47,585 nt of DNA from a virus, in IMG/VR virus record IMGVR_UViG_3300027839_000017, positions 1-47,585 of that record. One strand, given 5' to 3'. The position numbers and the translations under genes are program-made. Positions 34,983 to 42,648 of this stretch are shown here, piece by piece. Positions within the stretch are counted from its first letter, which is position 1. Each line of letters begins with the position of its first letter. The notes beneath the pieces were generated by a model, which saw only the letters and a program-made list of their open reading frames with translations, was not told where the DNA came from and searched no databases.

Positions 34983-35235
34983 AGGTTTGGCAAAGGTGAT
35001 TGATCTCTATCTCTAACCATTTCCTTATCAATGGTTTATCTTCTCTTAAACATGAGATAGCTACGTAAACATTCTCATCTAATCCCTTCACCTCTGTCTC
35101 TATTAGCGTGATCCCAATAGCAAGTGTATCTTTCGCGCATGACAGTAAGTGAGCATCCCTATACAGATAGACCTTCATACATGGCCTGATCCTAGGGAAC
35201 TCCGTCAGCACTATAATCTTTTCTTCATCACTCAT
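34975..35235 (-). CDS. Hypothetical protein
   Basis: 86 residues, mixed alpha/beta, no membrane segment, not recognised. First gene after the structured non-coding stretch 35236-35494, so it may open a sub-operon reaching down to the helicase at 28125. Confidence 0.6.
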   Translation of the reverse strand: MSDEEKIIVLTEFPRIRPCMKVYLYRDAHLLSCAKDTLAIGITLIETEVKGLDENVYVAISCLREDKPLIRKWLEIEINHLCQTYE

Positions 35236-35494
<259 letters not shown>

Positions 35495-36028
35495 CTATTC
35501 GAACACTCTAAGTTTAACGAAGACCTCTCCGATATTCAACCTCGTAGAGACTAGCTGTTCCCCGGTGTCAGGGTTAGTGATAGCCTCGCCAGTCTCCTCG
35601 TCTACTTGCGCTACTGTCTCTGTTCGGAATCGCCCAGACATAGACTCTCCTTTGAGGATCTCAGCTATATCGTCTAGGTTATTATCCATAACCGCAGCTA
35701 CTTGTTCCAGGTTATCACACTCCTCGAACAGAGATAGACCTGCCTTCTCTACTACTGCTGCAACCTGTTGCAACCCAGGTGCTGTTGCCTTGATGACGAA
35801 CCAGTTCTTACACTTCCTTCCGTTAGGATCTACCATCAAGACATTACCTGCTTCATCTTGTCCTGAAGGAACCTCTCCATTACCTGAGATCTCCACGTCA
35901 CATGCAAGCATGTGGACGCTAGGGTCTTTACGTGTAGACTTAACCTCAATAGCTTTGATGATGAAGTTGTATACGTTGGATGGGATGTTGTTTGGTTTCT
36001 CGCCTGCTGTGATATTTGCTAGTGACAT
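35495..36028 (-). CDS. DUF669-like, putative single-strand DNA-binding protein
   Basis: 177 residues from ATG at 36028 (MSLANITAGEKPNNIPSNVY). A TTG at 36082 would extend it into the Sak4 gene and is less likely. Beta-rich N-terminal half (YNFIIKAIEVKSTRKDPSVH, a typical OB-like strand pair) and helical C-terminal half. DUF669 genes commonly accompany Sak4-type ATPases, and this one directly follows it. Role in single-strand binding is inferred from family and place. Confidence 0.55.
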   Translation of the reverse strand: MSLANITAGEKPNNIPSNVYNFIIKAIEVKSTRKDPSVHMLACDVEISGNGEVPSGQDEAGNVLMVDPNGRKCKNWFVIKATAPGLQQVAAVVEKAGLSLFEECDNLEQVAAVMDNNLDDIAEILKGESMSGRFRTETVAQVDEETGEAITNPDTGEQLVSTRLNIGEVFVKLRVFE

Positions 36029-36068
36029 AATGTATAATATATGTAAGGGTTGTTTGTTTGTGTCCGAG

Positions 36069-36770
36069 TTACTTCGCCTCAACAGGAGGTAAAGCTAAAG
36101 TGTTACCGATGGTATAGAATTCATACACCCTCTCCAGCACTGGAAGGAGATCGTTAGGTATGAACCTCCTTCCCTCATACATACCTAGAGGGGTTTTAGC
36201 TGTATTGGAGTTGCCGTTATTAGTCTCCATCACATACTCCTTATCTTTCATCTGAGAGAACATGACCATAGTAAAGTTAGCTTCTAGCCTACCCCTCATC
36301 TTCTGGCCTTGCAACGCAGCACATAGGTTCTGAGAGGTAGTCATTACTCCACCCTTCATAGCCGTAGCCTCGATGACCTCAGAGATAGCAGTGACTATGA
36401 CTATCTTGTTCATCTTCTTAATGGATCGGATGATCTTGAACATGATCTTCTTGTAGTCAGCGTATAGATCGAACCCATTGTTATGGATAAGAGCCAGCTC
36501 TGATTCCACCGACTCACCCAATATGGTTATGGAATCCAATATCACTACTGATATGTTATCCATCTTATCTATCTGCTGCAATCTTATCGATATAGCAGAT
36601 GCCTTCATCACCTCTTCGTAATGTCCGAGGTTAGCTTTAGGAAAAGGTAGAGCCTTATCATCTCCGTTGATCAGAGCTACTTGAGGTAGCATTAGATTCC
36701 TTAGAGAAGAGGTCTTACCTGAACCTGATCTTCCTACTAGCAGGATCTTAGGATAATCTGTTGGTTTCAT
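36069..36770 (-). CDS. Sak4-type RecA-like ATPase
   Basis: 233 residues. Walker A GRSGSGKT (13-20, K19), Walker B ISVVILDSITIL, followed by a sensor region IVIVTAISEVIE. Length and motif order match Sak4/AAA_24 proteins, which act in phage recombination with a single-strand binding partner. ATGA-linked to the upstream MazG-like gene. Confidence 0.82.
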   Translation of the reverse strand: MKPTDYPKILLVGRSGSGKTSSLRNLMLPQVALINGDDKALPFPKANLGHYEEVMKASAISIRLQQIDKMDNISVVILDSITILGESVESELALIHNNGFDLYADYKKIMFKIIRSIKKMNKIVIVTAISEVIEATAMKGGVMTTSQNLCAALQGQKMRGRLEANFTMVMFSQMKDKEYVMETNNGNSNTAKTPLGMYEGRRFIPNDLLPVLERVYEFYTIGNTLALPPVEAK

Positions 36771-37141
36771 ATCTTATTCTCTCCTTCTATATGCTGTCCA
36801 TCATCTACTGCCTTGAAGTTCTTGTTAGGGTGTTCACCTTCTGTATGACATAGCATGAGGATGTTGCAAGCATCTACTAAGTATTCCACATTACCTGTCT
36901 TGATATATTCTTCTGCTCTCCTATGTGCATCCTTGACATACCTCTTAGCAGTAGTGAAAGAGAACTTCTTAGGTCTACCATACCTCATCAAGCCCATACA
37001 TAATCTGTTATGTTGTAGCTCCCAGAAGTGCATGGTGTCCTGAGTAATGACTGTGTTAGATAGCTGGTCATAGTCCTTGTTGAAGTCCCAGAGTTCAGCC
37101 TTGATAAGTAACCGCCGTCTCATGTAGTCGAAGTTGGTCAT
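36767..37141 (-). CDS. Possible MazG-like nucleotide pyrophosphohydrolase
   Basis: 124 residues, all-helical. The stretch YIKTGNVEYLVDACNILMLC followed by HPNKNFKAVDDGQH resembles phage MazG-like proteins, but the acidic metal-binding ExxE pattern is not clear, so activity is uncertain. It would cleanse or adjust nucleotide pools. Confidence 0.45.
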   Translation of the reverse strand: MTNFDYMRRRLLIKAELWDFNKDYDQLSNTVITQDTMHFWELQHNRLCMGLMRYGRPKKFSFTTAKRYVKDAHRRAEEYIKTGNVEYLVDACNILMLCHTEGEHPNKNFKAVDDGQHIEGENKI

Positions 37142-37145
37142 CTCT

Positions 37146-37232
37146 TTATTTCATTGCTGAGTAGATTAGGATTAACATTGTGAGGATGACTATGAGTAGT
37201 CCTGCTATGAGCGATAGTAGTATTGTTGTCAT
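37146..37232 (-). CDS. 28-residue single-helix membrane peptide
   Basis: Begins MTTILLSLIAGLLIVILTML: practically a single membrane helix with a short Lys tail. It fills the gap between two genes, with AGAGGAGAG upstream as ribosome site. One of several tiny membrane peptides in this operon; too short for family assignment. Confidence 0.6.
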   Translation of the reverse strand: MTTILLSLIAGLLIVILTMLILIYSAMK

Positions 37233-37253
37233 TCTTTTATCTCTTACTCTCCT

Positions 37254-38189
37254 CTAGTTCTGGAACTTGAGGGGCTCATACGGTCCCTCTTCGAACTTCG
37301 TCTTCAACAACTCATACAATCCCTGATCTCTATCAGCATTGCATAGATCCATATAGCTACAGTCACCCCAATACCCCGAGCATTGCATCCAATCCATAGG
37401 CCATGACTGCCTATTCCCTACATCTTGATGATCTAGATAGCCTATCCATTTCGCCATCGTCCGGTGCAACATCTCTTCGAAGATCTTCATGTCTTCTTCT
37501 AAGTAGATGGAGCTATCCGATTGTTCTACGTAACAGATCTTCTCTAGCTTAGGATCTTTCTTCTGTAACCTAGAGAGGAAGATACCTTCTAACCTAGACG
37601 AGGGGTAGTAACTCAACCCTAAGAACTTCTTCAACATCATAGAGTAGAACCTTAGCTGAGGTATATGAGCTGCCTTCTGTAGATACATCCGGCTATCCCA
37701 TGTAGCTGTGAACTTATAGTCTATGATCTCCAACTGCCTATCTGCTTTCTTCACCACCTTATCTATAGTGCCACACAGGATTACCTGTAGGTCATCCGTA
37801 ACCTTATAGGGGAGCGCGAAGTTCAACTCAGTTCCAAGAATCTTCTTATCTCCCTCGCCAATCTTTATAGGCATCTGGTGTAGATATTTAGATAGATGGT
37901 TCTGATAGTAGTTCAGACATACTAGTTGGAGATGTTGACAAGTCCTGAACTCCTTAGAATCTAAGATCTTACCTTCTGTATTCTCTTGGTAATACTCAGA
38001 GGCGTAGGCTAGAGCTGGGTTAAACCCTTCTCCTTCATACAACTTCCTCAAGAACCTATGTCCGGCGTTACCATAGATAGCTGCTATGGAATCAAACTTT
38101 GTTTGGGTATTCTCTACCTGCCTATAGAACATAGCTCTAGGGCAGAAGGTAGATGTTAGTAATGATGGGTCGAAGTATACTGTTCTCAT
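37254..38189 (-). CDS. PD-(D/E)XK nuclease with Fe-S cluster motif
   Basis: 311 residues. Nuclease core: GTIDKV, then EIIDYKFTAT with D157 and K159 of the DxK motif. Four Cys (C16 in TSTFCPRAMFY, and C270, C277, C283 in the C-terminal CSGYWGDCSYMDLC) match the [4Fe-4S]-binding arrangement of Cas4/AddB-type exonucleases. Likely resects DNA ends for recombination with Sak4 and the DUF669-like protein. Confidence 0.87.
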   Translation of the reverse strand: MRTVYFDPSLLTSTFCPRAMFYRQVENTQTKFDSIAAIYGNAGHRFLRKLYEGEGFNPALAYASEYYQENTEGKILDSKEFRTCQHLQLVCLNYYQNHLSKYLHQMPIKIGEGDKKILGTELNFALPYKVTDDLQVILCGTIDKVVKKADRQLEIIDYKFTATWDSRMYLQKAAHIPQLRFYSMMLKKFLGLSYYPSSRLEGIFLSRLQKKDPKLEKICYVEQSDSSIYLEEDMKIFEEMLHRTMAKWIGYLDHQDVGNRQSWPMDWMQCSGYWGDCSYMDLCNADRDQGLYELLKTKFEEGPYEPLKFQN

Positions 38190-38196
38190 CTTCTCT

Positions 38197-38478
38197 CTAT
38201 TTCCTTTGCTTCATGAAATCTCCCATTGCCTTCTCAACATCTACCCCGCTACTCATAATCTGTGTCATTAGCATCTCTTTCTCTTTAGTATCCTTTACCT
38301 TCTTATCTTTCTTCTTCACTACCTTCTTAGCCTTGACCTCTAACTTAGACTGGAGCCACTTAGCTTCTATAGGTGGACAGTCATTCAGAGAAGAGGATAG
38401 ACTAGACCTAAGCTCTTGCTCAGACATAGCCTCTAAGGTAGAAGGATCATCGATTAGTAATAGGTCTTCGAATGTCAT
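38197..38478 (-). CDS. Hypothetical Lys-rich protein
   Basis: 93 residues, with acidic N-terminal helices and a run of Lys in the middle (KAKKVVKKKDKKVKD), suggesting nucleic-acid contact. Ends 7 bases before the nuclease start. Not recognised. Confidence 0.62.
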   Translation of the reverse strand: MTFEDLLLIDDPSTLEAMSEQELRSSLSSSLNDCPPIEAKWLQSKLEVKAKKVVKKKDKKVKDTKEKEMLMTQIMSSGVDVEKAMGDFMKQRK

Positions 38479-38482
38479 CTCC

Positions 38483-38821
38483 TCAAGGCTTAAACAAATC
38501 CTTCTCTTCCAACTTCATCAGATACTTTACAAACTGCCACGTAGGAACTAGCTTGCCCTCTAACTGTGACATAGGTTGACCAGCGTTAGGTTCTCCTATA
38601 GGTATCACTGCTACTGCTCCTTGGACAGATGCGTATAGCACTCCAGCCCACCTCATCTTAGCATCTCGCGACGGAATGATGTTAATGATGAAGTGCTCTA
38701 ATGATTCCGTATCTGTTATACCATCCAATACCGTCGATGGTGGTATAGCTTGGTTGATTACAGAATCTAAACCTGGAACCTGTGCCTTACCTACTCTTTT
38801 AATGTTACCTCGTTTACTCAT
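38483..38821 (-). CDS. Hypothetical protein
   Basis: 112 residues, basic N-terminus (MSKRGNIKRVGKAQVPGLDS), mixed alpha/beta. Not recognised; between recombination genes in the operon. Confidence 0.6.
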   Translation of the reverse strand: MSKRGNIKRVGKAQVPGLDSVINQAIPPSTVLDGITDTESLEHFIINIIPSRDAKMRWAGVLYASVQGAVAVIPIGEPNAGQPMSQLEGKLVPTWQFVKYLMKLEEKDLFKP

Positions 38822-38824
38822 AAC

Positions 38825-39061
38825 TTATTCTGTTGGTGTTCCGTCTTCATGGGATTCTCTATCTTTAGTGATTGTGTTTTGTGCCTTCGTTATTAACTCA
38901 TACCCGTGGATGGACTTTGTTTCGTATCCGGTATCCTTGTATCCCTCTTGTCTCAGGAGATCCTCTAACTCAGGGTGTTCGATGTCAACGGACTTCAGTG
39001 AGTAAACTTCCCCTCCACCATTCGGCAAGGATGTTGACTCTCTCACTATTATTCTGATCAT
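38825..39061 (-). CDS. Hypothetical protein
   Basis: 78 residues, acidic and soluble, no recognised motif. Overlaps the upstream gene by ATGA (39058-39061). Confidence 0.58.
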   Translation of the reverse strand: MIRIIVRESTSLPNGGGEVYSLKSVDIEHPELEDLLRQEGYKDTGYETKSIHGYELITKAQNTITKDRESHEDGTPTE

Positions 39062-39696
39062 CCCTCTTCCTCTACTTCTTCTTCTCTAACCCTTAACACA
39101 GTCAAGATCCTTACATCTTTCATATAGATCCATTCAAAGATTATCCCTTCCATCTTGATCTGATCTAAGAACTTCTGCTCATCAAGAGTGACCTCGATGT
39201 TATCCACAATCTTACGGTCCTCTCCACCTACATCTTCTAGCCACTCACTGAGTTCATCCTTTAAAGAGAAGTGCTTACTGACTACCTTTGTTGCCATGTC
39301 GATAGCATCCACTGACTTACCTAACATGTCTACCCGTTGCTTGTTATACTCAAGCTTACTAAGAACAGTTATTGTATTCCCTTGCATCCTAGTTCGATAC
39401 CCTTGGTTAATAGAAGAGAACTTCTCCTTAGTAGAGTATAGCTCCAGGACAGTGAGCGCGGAACAGATGTAGTTGTAGATCGTGTTGATCGTAAAGGGTA
39501 ACTTATCTACATCTATAGTGATACCCGGCGGCCTATCATTAGCTAACATAAGCACCAGTTGCCTGACCCTCAAAGCCATAGCAATTCTTCTCCTATAAGA
39601 AGCCTCGTTCTTACTAGTAGATTTGATTTCAGCAGCTAAGCCCATCTCCTCCAAGTAATCCTCAGCTACCTCAACTGTTTGGAATATATCTGACAT
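39058..39696 (-). CDS. Hypothetical helical protein
   Basis: 212 residues, mostly helical with coiled-coil-prone segments (about 20-130), then a mixed C-terminus ending in acidic residues. No family recognised. Tightly packed in the replication operon. Confidence 0.62.
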   Translation of the reverse strand: MSDIFQTVEVAEDYLEEMGLAAEIKSTSKNEASYRRRIAMALRVRQLVLMLANDRPPGITIDVDKLPFTINTIYNYICSALTVLELYSTKEKFSSINQGYRTRMQGNTITVLSKLEYNKQRVDMLGKSVDAIDMATKVVSKHFSLKDELSEWLEDVGGEDRKIVDNIEVTLDEQKFLDQIKMEGIIFEWIYMKDVRILTVLRVREEEVEEEG

Positions 39697-39697
39697 A

Positions 39698-39976
39698 CTA
39701 TTCTATTTCCCTTTCATCATTCTGTTTCATGTGTTCTGTGATCTTATCAAGGTTACTTACTTTCAGAGAGTTAACCATAGAGTGAAGGCAGGATAACTCT
39801 TTAGCTATAGCTACCTGCTCGATAGGGATATTGTAAACCTCTCCTCCCACTAAGAACTCACAGAATACTTCATACTCATCCTTATCAGAATACTCTTTAT
39901 CCACGTAGTTAAGAGTGACAGCATCTATACGATCCTCTTCCACTATAGTTTCTTCGTCTAAAAATATTAAACCCAT
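39698..39976 (-). CDS. Hypothetical acidic protein
   Basis: 92 residues, Glu/Asp-rich with no membrane segment. Good ribosome site AAGGAAAGAATAAAGTT before the ATG. Function unknown. Confidence 0.6.
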   Translation of the reverse strand: MGLIFLDEETIVEEDRIDAVTLNYVDKEYSDKDEYEVFCEFLVGGEVYNIPIEQVAIAKELSCLHSMVNSLKVSNLDKITEHMKQNDEREIE

Positions 39977-39980
39977 AACT

Positions 39981-40220
39981 TTATTCTTTCCTTAAGTAAA
40001 CAATCTCCAAGTCATTACCGAAGATGAAGCCTTGATATACTTCACCACTAAAGTTAGTGATAAGGAGGAGGTCTATCTCCCTGGACCTATGAGTTTCTAT
40101 CAACTCCCTTTCCTGTAGTAACCTAGCTTTCTTCCATGTCTTCCTTCCTTCGTTGATAGAGAGGAGGATGACTGCTAGGGCTACTGTTACTGTTACATAA
40201 AACTGTGTTCTATCGCTCAT
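39981..40220 (-). CDS. Single-pass membrane protein
   Basis: 79 residues with one membrane helix near the N-terminus (about 7-22, FYVTVTVALAVILLS), then a basic helix and a beta-rich cytoplasmic part. Overlaps the 28-residue membrane peptide gene. Could form a complex with the tiny neighbouring membrane protein; role unknown. Confidence 0.65.
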   Translation of the reverse strand: MSDRTQFYVTVTVALAVILLSINEGRKTWKKARLLQERELIETHRSREIDLLLITNFSGEVYQGFIFGNDLEIVYLRKE

Positions 40221-40296
40221 AAGTAGATCGGATGGCTTTAACGGTTAGGTCTAGGAGGAACAGAAAAGATAGGGTGAGTGGGATTAGATAGATCAT
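40210..40296 (-). CDS. 28-residue membrane peptide
   Basis: Begins MIYLIPLTLSFLFLLDLTVK: one hydrophobic helix and a basic tail (RSTYER). Start forms an ATGA overlap with the glycosyltransferase stop (40293-40296) and its end overlaps the next gene by 11 bases, so it is translated in series with them. Confidence 0.62.
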   Translation of the reverse strand: MIYLIPLTLSFLFLLDLTVKAIRSTYER

Positions 40297-41039
40297 ACCT
40301 CTTTCCCTTCTCTCTCACTCAAGAGATCTCTATGGTATCTATCCATTCTCTCTTGCTCTGCTACTGACTTCCGATGTTGAATGACAGGGAAGAAGTCAAC
40401 AGTCATCCCATTCTCCTCTGATCTCTTAGCTATAGGCATCTCATGTGTAACACCTATCACCTCATCCGTCAACGCTATACTCATCAGCCTTGGCTGGATG
40501 TCAGGCCACATCCACCGTTGTAGATAGTGCTCTCTCATACCCCTAGGTAACACGGCACTTCCCTCATATACATTATTGCCTCCACCTGTTTCCTTTAAAC
40601 TCTTCAACACTTCCAGATCTTTAGGGCCTACACCCTTGATAGTATTGTTCCTTGGCATACCTATACAGAAGGGAGAGGAGAAATCTATGTGAGTAGGGAG
40701 CGAGTTGGATAGGTGAGAGAGGGAGTCTAAGGTTAGATACTCATCTCCATCTAAGAAGAAGATCCATCCTTCTTTCTTCTCCTGTTGCAACTGACGAAGG
40801 AGTTCAGTCTTCCTCTGCCCGAAGTTATTCTTGAAGGCATAACTGATAGGGTTATACCTATCATCATCTAACTCACTCAGCAACGCAGGATGTTGCTCAG
40901 AGTTACTATCTACCACCGGAACATAGGTTATATTCTCTTGCCCCCTATAGTAGTGACGAGCATTAACTAACTCATCCTTTCTTGAGAAGAACTGGTATAG
41001 GTAGAGGTGTGGTATGGGGGTGCTGGTTGTTGGATTCAT
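40293..41039 (-). CDS. Glycosyltransferase family 2-like, replication arm
   Basis: 248 residues. WIFFLDGDEYLTLDS carries the GT-A DxD, and PRLMSIALTDEVIGVTHEMP is a typical core-oligosaccharide GT2 tail, similar in layout to the enzyme at 14318-15052. It is separated from the three other glycosyltransferases, directly behind sigma-54 promoter P2, and heads the replication operon. Timing suggests it modifies something different from the virion glycan genes, perhaps host surface or a DNA-linked sugar. Confidence 0.75.
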   Translation of the reverse strand: MNPTTSTPIPHLYLYQFFSRKDELVNARHYYRGQENITYVPVVDSNSEQHPALLSELDDDRYNPISYAFKNNFGQRKTELLRQLQQEKKEGWIFFLDGDEYLTLDSLSHLSNSLPTHIDFSSPFCIGMPRNNTIKGVGPKDLEVLKSLKETGGGNNVYEGSAVLPRGMREHYLQRWMWPDIQPRLMSIALTDEVIGVTHEMPIAKRSEENGMTVDFFPVIQHRKSVAEQERMDRYHRDLLSEREGKEV

Positions 41040-41072
41040 AGCTGTGTGAAGTTTTAATGTATAACTATATAG

Positions 41073-41090
41073 AGCAGGTTCCGTGCCACA
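41073..41090 (-). promoter_or_regulatory. Sigma-54 promoter P2 for replication operon
   Basis: On the minus strand TGTGGCACGGAACCTGCT: TGGCAC-N5-CTGCT with GG-N10-GC spacing. The 11 bases TGGCACGGAAC are identical to those of P1. Predicted start near 41062, about 22 bases before the glycosyltransferase ATG. Located just after the gene for the activator itself. Confidence 0.8.
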
Positions 41091-41106
41091 TTATTAGTAG
41101 CTTATA

Positions 41107-41121
41107 TTTATCTTTGATAAA
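41107..41121 (-). terminator. Weak hairpin after the activator gene
   Basis: TTTATC-TTT-GATAAA forms a perfect 6-base stem. It lies between the activator stop and promoter P2. AT-rich and without a T-run on the minus strand, so at best a weak terminator. Confidence 0.35.
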
Positions 41122-41122
41122 C

Positions 41123-41956
41123 TTATTGTGTAGATGGTGGTAAGATCTTATTAACCATAAGTTGGAACACGTAGTTAATGATAGCCCTACAGTTTCCCTG
41201 GTCTAGGAAAATCTTACCTTCCTTTGCTTTGATAATGAATGTGTTAGTATCATACTCACTAGGTGATTGGTTGAAGATCTTAGAGTAATAGTAGATGAAC
41301 ATCATCTCCAAGTCATCTATCCTCTTAGCTATAGGCGGGATGGAGAAGGTTAGCTTAGCTATCCTGAAGTATAGATCACTACGGAACTCCTCCTTATCCA
41401 TCATCTCAGGTAGGTTCTTATTCGTTGCGGCTACGACACGACACCTAAAGCCATAGTCTTCTTGTCCTCCGATAGCTCTAGCTCGTTGAGTCTCTAAGGC
41501 TCTGAGAAGCTTAGCCTGCATGGATAGAGGGAGTTCGCCGATCTCATCTAGGAACAGAGTCCCATGATTAGCCTGTTGAAACAAACCCTCCCTATCCTTA
41601 ACACACCCCGTGTAACTACCTTTCTTAGCTCCGAAGAACTCAGCCTCTATCAACTCAGATGGTATAGCTCCGCAGTTAACTACTACGAACTTACCTTCCC
41701 TGCCATTGTGTAGGCGGTAAGCTAAGGCTTCCTTACCTACCCCTGAAGGACCACTAATCAGACATGAGATATCTAACTTACTCACTACCTCTATCTGATT
41801 CAAGGTATGAATGAGCTTATCATCCTGAGTATAGAAGGTTCCTTTCCATCTACTCCTTAGAGAAGACTCGAGGTTGAAGATGTCTAGCTTCTTATCAGGA
41901 AGTATATCCTCTTGGAATTCATCTAAGATAGTCTGCTTGGTATGTTGGGCTTGCAT
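41123..41956 (-). CDS. Sigma-54 activator ATPase (AAA+ domain only)
   Basis: 277 residues. Walker A GPSGVGKE (K75), sigma-54 contact loop GSYTGC (113-118, replacing GAFTGA; key Thr and Gly kept), Walker B LFLDEIGELP (D137, E138), sensor AATN, arginine residues FRSDLYFR (R192, R198), and lid GNCRA (254-258). These are the marks of bacterial enhancer-binding proteins, which use ATP to open sigma-54 promoters. No receiver or other sensory domain precedes it and no HTH follows: it ends about 20 residues after the lid. Enhancer-less activators such as FlgR and CtcC are known. The phage promoters P1-P4 are its likely targets. Confidence 0.93.
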   Translation of the reverse strand: MQAQHTKQTILDEFQEDILPDKKLDIFNLESSLRSRWKGTFYTQDDKLIHTLNQIEVVSKLDISCLISGPSGVGKEALAYRLHNGREGKFVVVNCGAIPSELIEAEFFGAKKGSYTGCVKDREGLFQQANHGTLFLDEIGELPLSMQAKLLRALETQRARAIGGQEDYGFRCRVVAATNKNLPEMMDKEEFRSDLYFRIAKLTFSIPPIAKRIDDLEMMFIYYYSKIFNQSPSEYDTNTFIIKAKEGKIFLDQGNCRAIINYVFQLMVNKILPPSTQ

Positions 41957-41962
41957 AGCTGG

Positions 41963-42148
41963 TTAGATTGTGTGTCTTATGTATGTGTCTAAGTTTTCAG
42001 ATAACTTATTCAAGAGTGGCTCATCTTTCTTATTGTTGGATAAGTGTTGGATGAGTAGGTCTGCCTCTGCCTCTAAGCCTCTTACCTTCTGCTTGATAGA
42101 TTGTCTAAGTTGTTTCTCGAAGACATTATTCCCTGCATTATCTGGCAC
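41963..42148 (-). CDS. Small coiled-coil protein
   Basis: 61 residues, helical and charged, ending in DTYIRHTI. Overlaps the upstream gene by 11 bases and stops 6 bases before the activator start. A partner or regulator of the activator is conceivable but unsupported. Confidence 0.6.
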   Translation of the reverse strand: MPDNAGNNVFEKQLRQSIKQKVRGLEAEADLLIQHLSNNKKDEPLLNKLSENLDTYIRHTI

Positions 42149-42332
42149 TGTTACCTCCTCTCAAATCCCTTAACATCATCTTGCTATCAGTCAACACCTC
42201 TAACAGAGTATCAACTCTAGCCCTATCCTTCATCTTCATCTCCGTGTCTACCCTTATACCTTGAAGAGCTTTCTTAGCTCCTATCTCCACCTTTTTCCAG
42301 ATCTTCTGTAGTTCTCTTGTTTCAGTTGTCAT
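42138..42332 (-). CDS. Small helical protein
   Basis: 64 residues, helical and very charged (MTTETRELQKIWKKVEIGAK). Not recognised. Part of a run of three small helical genes between the SF2 helicase and the sigma-54 activator. Confidence 0.58.
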   Translation of the reverse strand: MTTETRELQKIWKKVEIGAKKALQGIRVDTEMKMKDRARVDTLLEVLTDSKMMLRDLRGGNSAR

Positions 42333-42336
42333 AATG

Positions 42337-42534
42337 TTATCTTATTAGTTTTACGTTGCTCTTCTCAATGATGAGATTGGTTTGCTTACAGTGGTCTATA
42401 AGATTGTATAGATCTTTTGCGCGAATATCAAGAGGCATTATCATTTTATTTAACTGATCCCTATGCTCCTCTACTAATCCTAACTCTTCCTTATAGATAG
42501 CTATCTGCCTGAGGTTACGGTTAACGGAGGTCAT
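42337..42534 (-). CDS. Small helical protein
   Basis: 65 residues with coiled-coil-like heptads (LRQIAIYKEELGLVEEHRDQ). No family recognised. Starts 3 bases after the stop of the 36-residue membrane peptide. Confidence 0.58.
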   Translation of the reverse strand: MTSVNRNLRQIAIYKEELGLVEEHRDQLNKMIMPLDIRAKDLYNLIDHCKQTNLIIEKSNVKLIR

Positions 42535-42537
42535 CTA

Positions 42538-42648
42538 TCATCCTCTCTTTATTGTTTCCATGATTGCGTGGATTACCCACATCACTGAGACTATACCTGC
42601 CCCCATAATGAATCCGATAAAGAACTCTATTCCTATTGCTGCTATCAT
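42538..42648 (-). CDS. 36-residue membrane peptide
   Basis: Begins MIAAIGIEFFIGFIMGAGIV: one or one and a half membrane helices then a basic end. Its ATG overlaps the helicase stop as ATGA (42645-42648) and its stop lies 3 bases before the next start, so translation is very likely. Fourth tiny membrane protein of the minus arm. Confidence 0.68.
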   Translation of the reverse strand: MIAAIGIEFFIGFIMGAGIVSVMWVIHAIMETIKRG

